64,000 bases of DNA from CAVQBJ01 sp963819075. GTDB taxonomy: Bacteria > Actinomycetota > Thermoleophilia > Solirubrobacterales > Solirubrobacteraceae. Position numbers and translations under genes: made by a program. The notes under the pieces were generated by a model that worked only from the letters and a program-made list of their open reading frames with translations, searched no databases and had not been told where the DNA came from. Of the stretch, positions 1 to 7,620 are shown piece after piece. Every line of letters starts with the position of its first letter. Positions within the stretch are counted from its first letter, which is position 1. The stretch lies in the NCBI GenBank assembly GCA_963819075.1, contig CAWFUP010000001.1, forward strand, positions 1 to 64,000, read 5' to 3'.

Positions 1-155
1 CAGGATGCGGCCGATATCTGTGCCGCTTTGACTGGACCAAGGCGCAGCAACTGCGAACTCGTGTCCGACACCCCGGCCGCAGGACGTTGGTGGACCAGGT
101 CATAGCCGGGCACTGTGAACTGCGCCTGGCGAAGAGCCAGCAGGAGCGCCGATAA
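1..155 (+). CDS. possible 3' end of a gene cut by the window edge
   Basis: An open frame enters from the left edge and stops with TAA at 153-155, just before the stop codon of the opposite-strand gene at 159, so the two would be convergent. About 50 residues are visible; they are basic and end in Gln-Gln-Glu-Arg-Arg. I recognise no family. Support is limited to the open frame and the tidy convergent spacing, so this could be chance. Confidence 0.25.
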   Translation, partial: GCGRYLCRFDWTKAQQLRTRVRHPGRRTLVDQVIAGHCELRLAKSQQERR

Positions 156-158
156 AGC

Positions 159-1751
159 TCAGAAGCACACGGGCGGGTTGGTGGCCGTGAGGGGGAGCGT
201 TTGAAGCTCGCTGTCAGGTAGGCACACATGCACCAAAGTTGGGGGCGCGAGTGCAAATCCCACGCCCAGGCGAGACACGCTCCCCGACGCGCTGCGCACA
301 ACGAGCTGACCGTACGCGACGTGGCCCCGGACGGGACGAGAGGACGCGCGGACGAGCCCCGGGAAGCGAAGAATGAGGCCCAGCTGGAGAGCGGGACGGT
401 GCAGCGTGACGCGAAGGGTTGTAGCCGTCTGGTGGACAGCGGCGCTCGCATTGTGTCCCCCGGCGGTGAGTGTCAGGGAGCCCCGAAGCGCGGTCAGGTT
501 GGGGGCGACTCGAAATCCTGAGGGCAGGGCCAGCGTGAACGCGGCGATCCGGTCCCCTGGTTGCTGGTCGCCGCTCAGGAGGCTGAACGACATGCGAGGG
601 CGGGCGTGCGAGCCGGCGCTGGTGGCACCGAAGAGCTGGGTGCTATCGCTGTAGGGGATCGGGGTGCTGGGCTGCGCGGGGTCAAAGGTCACGGCGTCGC
701 CCACTGCGTCCACGACGGTGCATTGATCGCTTGAGGGGCACGAGAGCGCCGGGATCGGCCCCCCGTTGGGTGCGACGACGACCCGCGGGTCAGCCACGCC
801 GGTGATCGGATTGAACGTCACCTCACCCTCGTCGTTGTCCACCAGCGTGCACTGAGAGACGGCCGGGCAGGCAATCGCGTTGACGCCGCCACCCGCCACG
901 TCGACCACCGAAGGCCTGAGCGCGCTGGACAGCTGCGGATTGAACGTCACGACCTTGCCGCCGGTATAGAACGCGGTGCATTGATCGACCGCAGGGCACG
1001 CCAGACCCGCCCAGCGATAGCGATAATCGGACAACGCTGGCAAGTGCTCAGACGGCGCTGAAACGGCGTCTGAGGCCGGGTCGAACGTGCGCACGGTGCC
1101 GTCCTCGCCGAGCACCACGCACTCGCTCACGCTCGCGCAGGCCACGGCGTAGAGGATCGACAGGCCTGCGGAGGCCTTCTCCTGCAGGCCAGTCGCGCTG
1201 CGGGGATCGAAGGCCACCACTGTGTAGTCGAACGAGACGGTCACGCACAGCTGGGGCGACGCGCAGGCGATCTGCGCCACGGGTTGAGGCTGCAGCGAGC
1301 CAAGATCGAGGATGGCTGGCGACTGCGCCGGCAGCGCGGTGGGGTCAAACGTGCTGATACCCGTGGGCTCATAGGGGGTCGAGCACTGCGTCGCCGAGGG
1401 GCAGGCCACCTCAATGTCGTCCTCGTGGCTCGGAATACCGGCAATCGCCGGCGCGTTCGTCAGCGGGTCGAACGTGAACGCCGCGCCCATGAACCCCACG
1501 CCGGTGCATTGGCTGGTCAGCGGGCACGCCACAGCCTCAAGCGCGCCGTACCCGGCAGAGACATCAACCGGCACCGGCGTCGGCGGTGCCGCGACAGACA
1601 GGGCAGGACACAGCAGAGCGAGGATCAGCACGGCGACCAGGCAGGCCAGCGGGCGCCAAGCACCGCCGAGCCGCTGGGAGAAATCCCGGCTCCCCCGAGG
1701 ATCAGCGGGTACCCGCAGGTTGCGTGCCGACGAGGGGTCCACACGAGCCAT
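159..1751 (-). CDS. secreted protein with seven ACP..QC..TFDP repeats
   Basis: Predicted exported protein of about 530 residues. A hydrophobic stretch near residues 33-52 (LACLVAVLILALLCPALSVA) followed by Ala-Ala-Pro looks like a signal peptide. The body has seven copies of a roughly 45-residue unit: (V/I/L)(A/S)CP or CAS, five residues later a second Cys, then a strand ending in (T/A)F(D/N)P. Paired Cys and strand-like spacing suggest a beta-propeller-like fold with disulfides. A C-terminal beta-rich domain (about residues 380-500) lacks the motif. The gene at 47170-49287 has the same Cys unit with a different strand motif. I chose ATG at 1751, since the longer frame to 1847 would put a long charged tail before the signal. 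Function unknown. Confidence 0.7.
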   Translation of the reverse strand: MARVDPSSARNLRVPADPRGSRDFSQRLGGAWRPLACLVAVLILALLCPALSVAAPPTPVPVDVSAGYGALEAVACPLTSQCTGVGFMGAAFTFDPLTNAPAIAGIPSHEDDIEVACPSATQCSTPYEPTGISTFDPTALPAQSPAILDLGSLQPQPVAQIACASPQLCVTVSFDYTVVAFDPRSATGLQEKASAGLSILYAVACASVSECVVLGEDGTVRTFDPASDAVSAPSEHLPALSDYRYRWAGLACPAVDQCTAFYTGGKVVTFNPQLSSALRPSVVDVAGGGVNAIACPAVSQCTLVDNDEGEVTFNPITGVADPRVVVAPNGGPIPALSCPSSDQCTVVDAVGDAVTFDPAQPSTPIPYSDSTQLFGATSAGSHARPRMSFSLLSGDQQPGDRIAAFTLALPSGFRVAPNLTALRGSLTLTAGGHNASAAVHQTATTLRVTLHRPALQLGLILRFPGLVRASSRPVRGHVAYGQLVVRSASGSVSRLGVGFALAPPTLVHVCLPDSELQTLPLTATNPPVCF

Positions 1752-1782
1752 TACGACAAAATGATCAAGAGAGTTGCGCAGA

Positions 1783-2451
1783 TCAAAGCCGAGGGGACAA
1801 ACGTTGGACTCGCGTGACGTGCGAGATACGCGGCGGCGGGGCAGCACTCACGTTACTCGGGCAGGTCGTTAGATTAGGAGAGTCCCCAGAGGCAGACGCT
1901 TGCGACGCAATGGGAAGCGGCACCGGGCGGAGTTCCAGGGCATACGCGGACAGTAAGGGAACCAGCAAAGCGAGGTTGTTGCGAGCAACGTGGCGCCAGA
2001 TCAATGCGCTCAGGATCGTCTTGGCCGACGTGGCTCGGCGGGTGCGTCGCAGTGCCAACGTCGCGCCTTCCAGCGCGTACTTCAGCGAAAAGGGAACATG
2101 CGCGCCCAGCTTGATCTCCGCCGGGGCCGTCGCGAAGTCAGTCAGGAGAAACGCGTCCAGCGCATCGCCAAGGGTGGCCAGGCGGCCAGGATCCTCGGGG
2201 CGAACCCACTCCCGGCGCCCTTCTGAGCCGCCACCGCCGTAACCGCCGTGGAACTCACGACCACAGCCTCCTTCTTCGCCACGGGCGCACCGCATCCTCC
2301 ATCCACCGGTCATGCTCCGCACGAGACGCCGACCGAGACGACGAACCCAAACCCCAGACACACCAGCGACGGTAAACACTACGAGATGGAGAACACTATC
2401 TGGATAACGGCCCTCAGATGCGGCAGCGCCGCCGAGAGGCCGACACAACAC
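1783..2451 (-). CDS. hypothetical protein, weak support
   Basis: Open frame of 222 codons on the same strand as and just upstream of the secreted protein gene. Only the middle, about residues 85-180, looks protein-like: leucine/alanine helices such as GDALDAFLLTDFATAPAEIK, with G/C-rich third positions. The N-terminal 80 residues (Gly/Arg-rich) and the tail look like non-coding translation, so the true start is probably internal. I recognise no family. It could be a degraded gene or a chance frame. Confidence 0.3.
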   Translation of the reverse strand: MLCRPLGGAAASEGRYPDSVLHLVVFTVAGVSGVWVRRLGRRLVRSMTGGWRMRCARGEEGGCGREFHGGYGGGGSEGRREWVRPEDPGRLATLGDALDAFLLTDFATAPAEIKLGAHVPFSLKYALEGATLALRRTRRATSAKTILSALIWRHVARNNLALLVPLLSAYALELRPVPLPIASQASASGDSPNLTTCPSNVSAAPPPRISHVTRVQRLSPRL

Positions 2452-2668
2452 GGCGAGCGCAGTGCCACCCCGGGCCGCGCAGGCCCGGCGGCAAGGTCCC
2501 GCGCCGCAGGCCGGGGAGAGCAGAGGAGGAGGAACCTGCGAGATCTCGCGACTTCTCCTGACCGGGCAAAGCCTGTTGACAGAACGGGGGGAGGTACGGT
2601 AGGCTGCCGCGATCCATAATCAGGCAGGATGGCCGGCGCTCGGCGTCAACCAGGGAGGGGAACGTTCG

Positions 2669-2740
2669 ATGAACGGCTGCCGAGTGCCCAGAAGAGCTCT
2701 CGTGCTAGCGAGTCGGGTTAGCGGCGGTCGCCGCCGCTAA
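2669..2740 (+). CDS. short ORF: broken signal peptide or leader peptide
   Basis: ATG at 2669 has the best ribosome binding site of this region (GGGAGGGG at 2653-2660, 8 bases upstream). It opens a 23-codon frame (MNGCRVPRRALVLASRVSGG, then three Arg) ending with TAA at 2738-2740, four bases before the next ATG. Two readings are possible. (a) It is the true start of the downstream secreted hydrolase: the other frame over the same bases reads RVGLAAVAAANP, a plausible signal-peptide core, so one frame break would restore a signal peptide. (b) It is a real leader peptide translationally coupled to the hydrolase ORF. I favour (a), because the downstream ORF otherwise lacks an export signal. Confidence 0.35.
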   Translation: MNGCRVPRRALVLASRVSGGRRR

Positions 2741-2745
2741 CCCGA
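2713..2745. repeat. perfect 15-bp inverted repeat, 3-base loop
   Basis: Arms 2713-2727 and 2731-2745 are exact reverse complements separated by TCG. The right arm ends on the A of the ATG at 2745 and contains the TAA of the short upstream ORF. There is no T-run after it, so it does not look like a simple terminator. It may be a translational control hairpin, or a signal-peptide coding stretch that happens to fold. Confidence 0.75.
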
Positions 2746-4823
2746 TGATCTCGCGCGCGGCCGCGGATGACAGCGGGACGCTGAGCGAGACCCAAGCGGC
2801 GCAGACGCTCGCCGCGGCCCACGGAACCACCCTCGCGCCGGCGACGCCGACGGTCGTCGACGGGCAACTCGTCCAGCCCCAAATCAGCAACAGTGCCGCC
2901 GAGGAGCTCAACGTCGCGGGAAACCTCACGAGCGTCACAGTCGGGCAGCAGGCCGCAGATGGGTTCACCGTCAACAGCGCCGCGGGCCCGATCACCCTCA
3001 GCCCGCTGAACACCAACCTCACCGCCGGAAGCGGAACCCTGATCAACGGCTCAAGCGTCCTCTACCCCAACGCGTGGACCTCGACTGACCTCGTCACGCG
3101 CCCGAATGCGCTCGGTGCATCGTCGTGGCTGGACATCCGCGGCGCAGACGCACCGATGAGCTACTCGTGGAACATCGACATCGACCCAACCATGGGGCTG
3201 ACACAGCTGCCCGACGGCGCGATCGCGATCACCGACAACAACGACGCAGCGCCCCAACCCGACGACAGCGCGCTGCTCGCGCTTGACCCGCTGTTTGGCC
3301 AGGGCGACACCGCGGCGCTCGACGACACCGACATCACCACCCCCGGCTCGGGCGGCGACAACGAAGTCACGACCACGACCGACAGCACCGACTCGCCCAC
3401 AATCTCGTCCGTGACAACCACGACCGACACCACCGCCTCGGTGGAGCTGTCAACGGCGAGCTCGGACTCGTCAGCCGCGCCGGTCGACACGACGACGACC
3501 ACCGACAGCAGCGGCCCCACCGAGACGACGAGCAATTCGTCTGTCACCGGGAGCGCGACCACGACAGCCACGACGACGGACATACCCGCCGCAACGAGCA
3601 GCAGCACGACCACCGACACCACGACGACGGGCACCGATACCACGAGCTCGGACGGCGACGCCGCAGCCGCGGCCGCCGCCAACGCCCCCGATTCGCCACT
3701 GCCCCAGCAGACCCTGACGGTCGGCGCTGCCACGCCAAACGACCCGAACCCCGAGAACACCGGCGCCCAAGAGGCCGCGGGAGCGGCCGAACTCACTACG
3801 GCCACAGCCGACACCAACGGCAGCGCGGTGATGGTGATAGAGCCGCCGACGGCCATCGACAGCGACGGGAACGCCGTCCCAGTCACGATGACCGTGGACC
3901 CGAACACCGACACCCTTTCAGTGACCGTCACCCCCACGGCGCAAACGGCATACCCGATCGCAGTCGATCCAAACGTCGTCTCGCAGACCGACGCCGCAGC
4001 AGCCCTGAACCCAAAGGCCAGCTACGGGCTCTCCTCGCAATACCCCAACATCTTCTGGAACTACAACCCCTTCGAGCAGAATGTCGGCACCGGCGGCAGG
4101 GCGCCGAACGGGGGAGAAGGCCTGGACCCCTACCTCAACGAACGCATGGGATACAACCCGACGACACAGACCGGCGGCGCGAAATACGCCCGCGCCGTCG
4201 TCGGACTCGCATGCGCCGACATAATCGACGACGCCAAGTACGGAACCATCACGCACCTCACGGACTGGATCAGCGCCGTCCAGGCGGCACACCTCACTCC
4301 GATCCTCACCTTCCAAAACCCCGACAACGCGTGCCCGCCCACACCGGCAACACCAAAGCTAACGGCAGCAAATCCGGGCACCGCGGACGACGAGTACTTC
4401 AACTCCGTGCGGGACATCATGACGATCACCTGCCCCCTGGGCGTAAAGCTCTACGGCGCGTGGAACGAGCCCGACCTTCCGAACGGTGGCAACAACGTGC
4501 CGGCCCCGGCGGCCGCGAAATATTGGGTGCTCGCTAACCAGGCGGCCCAGGCCGCCGGCTGCAGCGGATACACGATCAGCGCCGGCGAATTCTCCTCATA
4601 CCGCGGAAGCGACGTCACCACCTACGTCCCGAACTACGTCAGCCACCTGGTCGCCGACGCGCGCGCCGCAAAGCTGGCACTCCCCCACGCGTGGGGCTTC
4701 CACGACTACGGAGACCTCAGCCGCGGCAACGCGGGCTCCCTCGCCCCAAGCGACCCAAATGGTACCCCGGAAACGGTTGCTCGGACATCTTCTCATTCGA
4801 ACTGGCGCTCTACGACGACCTGA
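2745..4823 (+). pseudogene. N-terminal part of a secreted glycoside hydrolase (clan GH-A-like), frame-broken
   Basis: First and longest piece of a gene that continues in other frames to 6951. After about 190 residues of unassigned secreted-type sequence comes a Ser/Thr/Asp-rich linker (residues about 205-330). Then a (beta/alpha)8 glycosidase-like domain begins near residue 420; it contains YGAWNEPDLP near 568, matching the Trp-Asn-Glu-Pro acid/base motif of clan GH-A families such as GH39 or GH5. The frame is good up to about 4760, then runs into an unrelated tail and stop. Adding one C to the CCC at 4753-4755 would continue in frame into the next piece (Asp-Pro-Lys-Trp-Tyr-Pro-Gly). Substrate unknown, presumably a polysaccharide. 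It is either a pseudogene or an intact gene with base-calling errors. Confidence 0.7.
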
Positions 4824-5008
4824 CCCAATCGGCTACCGGCAAGATTCCCGCTCCACACATCTGGCTCACGGAAACCGGCGTCCAGGGCGCCGGATACAAG
4901 AAGGCCGTCGCGAGCTTCGAAAAGCAAGGTGAAAACGGCAGCCTCTGGATCAGGCTCACACAAGAACCGGAGTACAGCATGTCGGAGAAGGCTCTCTTCC
5001 CACGGTGA
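4760..5008 (+). pseudogene. middle fragment of the glycoside hydrolase, with probable nucleophile
   Basis: In a second frame the sequence reads on from the previous piece: Lys-Trp-Tyr-Pro-Gly-Asn-Gly-Cys-Ser-Asp, then IFSFELALYDDLTQ, then HIWLTETGVQGAGYKKAV. WLTETG is what one expects of the catalytic-nucleophile strand of a clan GH-A enzyme, so both catalytic glutamates survive across the frame breaks. The frame ends at TGA 5006-5008. Adding one C to the CCC at 4999-5001 would turn that stop into Thr-Val and join the next piece (Leu-Phe-Pro-Thr-Val-Ser-Val-Leu-Phe-Tyr-Tyr). This fragment has no start of its own. Confidence 0.65.
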
Positions 5009-6951
5009 GCGTGCTCTTCTACTACGAGTACTTCAACGACCCCCTGGACCCGGCCACGGGATCGACGGACCTAACCGCGACCGGACTCGTGAACGCAAGA
5101 CTGAACGCAAGCGGGCAGAGCTTCCTGCGTCGCCCGGTGTACTGCGGACTCGTATTCAACAAGCCCCTGCCCGCGGGCGACAACAGCACCTCATGCGATG
5201 GCGGCGCGCCAACCGTTGCCGTCGGGTCCGGCGGCCCGCGGAGCAAGGGCACAACCGCGACGATCCCGCTGGCGATCAACCCGAACTACTGGTACACCAG
5301 CGCCAAAGTCCAGTACCAGGACGTCACCGGAGCCGTGACAAGCGGACAGCCGGTGATCGAGCCAAACGGACACCCGCCCGACACCGACTTCGCCAACGTG
5401 GCAGCCGTGGACGGCCCAACCATCACCGCTCTCGCCGATCTCACCAAGACGGACGACGTCAACGTCAAGGTCACCGCGCTGCACGCGTGCGACAAGACAT
5501 ACCCGGACGTCATCTACGAGTGGCAGGCCGTCGCTCAGAACTACCAGATCACCAACTACCTGGACGGCAACAGTCCGCCGATCCTCGGCAATGGCCTGGT
5601 CCTCAATACCGACCGAGAAGCGAGATACACCGTTGCCGGCAACCCGAGCGCGGATTACAATTACCACAAGGCCAGCGGCTACTTCTACCTGGCCTGCCTC
5701 CCCAAGGTCACGACCAATACCGTCGCGGCGAAGAACGGTACCTCGGCGGTCGTGGGACTCACAGTGACACCGCGAGGAGTCAGCGGCACCGACGACACCG
5801 TCGACATCGAGTACGGCACCGACACCACCTACGGACAGAGCACCCCCGCGATCTCCGTCCCAGTTGCCTTCGCCGCAAAGACGATCGCCGTGTCAATCAA
5901 CAACCTGCAGCCCTGCACCACCTACCACTACCAAGCCGTAGCCACCAACCCCGACCCGAACGCGGGAGGCACCAGCTACGGCGGCGATCAGACATTCACG
6001 ACTACATGCTCGAACTTCAACCAGTACCAGCTCCCGACCGCGAACGCGTCGGCGTCCGCCATCGCAGAAGGCTCCGACGGAGCCATGTGGTTCGCCGAAA
6101 ACCAGCTCGCAAGCGTCGGACGGATCACCACCGATGGAACCATCACCGAGTACCCAACGCCGTCAACAAACTCGAGTCCTTGGGGCATCACCGGAGGCCC
6201 GGACGGCGACGTGTGGACGGCTGAGCAGGGCGACAACCAGGTCGCCAAGATCGATCCCTCACAGGTCGTGCCCGGAACCCCCGACGGCATCACGGAGTAC
6301 CCGCTCCCCGTCGGCGTATCAAGCACGTCTGGACCGTCAGTGATTGAGACTGGACCCGACGACGCGCTATGGTTCGGCGCATTCGCCGACACCGGCTACG
6401 TAGGCCGCATCACCACCACGGGCCAAGTGACCACCTACCCCGTCCCCGACGGCGCCACGCCGATCGCGATCGCGTTCGGTCCAAACAACACCCTCTGGTA
6501 CATCGCCGAGCAAGGTGGCTTTGGGCCCACCGAACTCGGCAGCCTGAATCTCTCCCAGGCCACCGCTGGGACCAGCAACGGCTTCACGCCGACCTACTCG
6601 GGCCTCAGCACTCAGCTGAAGGGCCTCGCACTTGGGCCGGACGGAAACATCTGGGTGTCAGACGCCGGCAACAACACGATCGACATGGTCACCGCCCAGG
6701 GTGCCGTCACGCCGTACCCGATCCCGACATCGGGAGCTAACCCCGACGGGATCACCGCAGGGCCAAAGGGAGCGCTGTGGTTCTCCGAGGCGAGCAACGG
6801 CAGCATCGGCGAGATCACCACGAGCGGGCAGATCACCGAGTACGCGCTGCCATCCGGCTTTGGCGCCCCGACCTACATAGCCTCCGAGCCCAACGGCACC
6901 CTCTGGTTCACCGAGGCGTTCGTCAACGCGATCGGCAGCTTCACGCCGTGA
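5005..6951 (+). CDS. C-terminal part of the hydrolase: fibronectin-like domain plus Vgb-type beta-propeller
   Basis: 648 codons from a GTG at 5005. The first residues (VLFYYEYFNDPLD) complete the glycosidase barrel of the upstream fragments, so the GTG is probably internal rather than a true start. Residues about 245-335 look like a fibronectin type III domain (ending TTYHYQAVATN...TFTT). Residues 345-648 are six or seven propeller blades of the virginiamycin-B-lyase/NHL type, each carrying G.DG.(M/L)WF.E followed by (I/V)GRITT.G.ITEYP.P. Such propellers bind ligands or proteins; lyase activity is not implied. Expected to be extracellular as part of the whole protein. If the frameshifts are real, this piece would probably not be exported. 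Confidence 0.7.
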   Translation: MSVLFYYEYFNDPLDPATGSTDLTATGLVNARLNASGQSFLRRPVYCGLVFNKPLPAGDNSTSCDGGAPTVAVGSGGPRSKGTTATIPLAINPNYWYTSAKVQYQDVTGAVTSGQPVIEPNGHPPDTDFANVAAVDGPTITALADLTKTDDVNVKVTALHACDKTYPDVIYEWQAVAQNYQITNYLDGNSPPILGNGLVLNTDREARYTVAGNPSADYNYHKASGYFYLACLPKVTTNTVAAKNGTSAVVGLTVTPRGVSGTDDTVDIEYGTDTTYGQSTPAISVPVAFAAKTIAVSINNLQPCTTYHYQAVATNPDPNAGGTSYGGDQTFTTTCSNFNQYQLPTANASASAIAEGSDGAMWFAENQLASVGRITTDGTITEYPTPSTNSSPWGITGGPDGDVWTAEQGDNQVAKIDPSQVVPGTPDGITEYPLPVGVSSTSGPSVIETGPDDALWFGAFADTGYVGRITTTGQVTTYPVPDGATPIAIAFGPNNTLWYIAEQGGFGPTELGSLNLSQATAGTSNGFTPTYSGLSTQLKGLALGPDGNIWVSDAGNNTIDMVTAQGAVTPYPIPTSGANPDGITAGPKGALWFSEASNGSIGEITTSGQITEYALPSGFGAPTYIASEPNGTLWFTEAFVNAIGSFTP

Positions 6952-7478
6952 CGCCTCTCGGAGACATCGGGAATGATTGGGCCGCCCGTGATGCGGACAG
7001 TGGTCGGGAAGGTAGCCAGTCGGGGCCATCGCGTGGCGAGCGGGGAGTCGCTCGCCGCGTCGCTATAAGACTGTGCGAGCCTCGGCTAGGAGGGAAGTCA
7101 GCTCCCTGACGAGTCGCCGGCGGGCGCGTACCTTGGGTCAACAGTTCTGGCGTTGCGGTGCAGCGTCAGCGGCTCCGCTGTCGTAGGCCGCGTAAGCCGA
7201 GCCGGGCGATTTGTCATAACGAGCCTTACCCGGCGCGAAGGGGTGCGCGGCACACGCGGCCTCGGGCGTTGTCGGGCGCGGTCACCGCGGCCGCCGGGAC
7301 GAGCACGAGCCGCCACCGCGCGCTGGTCTGCTCGTTCTTCCCCGCGGCTTCTGCCGGGACACGCCTGAGGGACCGCGCAGCGAGAGCGCCTGCAAACGAG
7401 GTCCAGCCGCTCCGCCACCCGCCGGATTCCCACTCCGGCGTGCGCACACCCGATTCGCCGACCCCCGCCCCCACTGAA
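6952..7478. other. 527-bp gap without a convincing gene
   Basis: Several short frames on both strands, none with family-like sequence. One hairpin stands out: GGCGAGCG (7035-7042) and its complement (7049-7056) around a 6-base loop, about 85 bases after the hydrolase stop. It could act as a terminator, although no T-run follows. Confidence 0.5.
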
Positions 7479-7549
7479 TACGCGGCCTGGGACTCGAACC
7501 CAGCCCGCCGGATTAAAGTCCGGTGCTCTACCCGATGAGCTAGCCGCGC
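7479..7549 (-). tRNA. tRNA-Lys(UUU)-like gene with a six-base anticodon loop
   Basis: The cloverleaf folds on the minus strand: acceptor GCGCGGC/GCCGCGU (first pair G-U), D arm GCUC/GAGC with an 8-base loop containing GG, anticodon stem CCGGA/UCCGG, 4-base variable loop, T arm CUGGG-UUCGAGU-CCCAG, discriminator A, no encoded CCA. The anticodon loop is CTTTAA, six bases. Bacterial tRNA-Lys normally has CTTTTAA, so one T of a four-T run is missing. It is either a dead tRNA or, more likely, a homopolymer sequencing error. The identity as Lys is inferred from the loop. Confidence 0.7.
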
Positions 7550-7620
7550 CGGGCCAGTGTTCCATATGGACACGCGCGACCTGACGGTCGCCGAGACCGT
7601 CGCGCACAGCCGACGCGCGG

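Noticed and set aside
2248..2619. 123-codon plus-strand ORF before the hydrolase
   Set aside because: Thr/Pro/Arg-rich without fold or ribosome binding site. Treated as non-coding upstream sequence.
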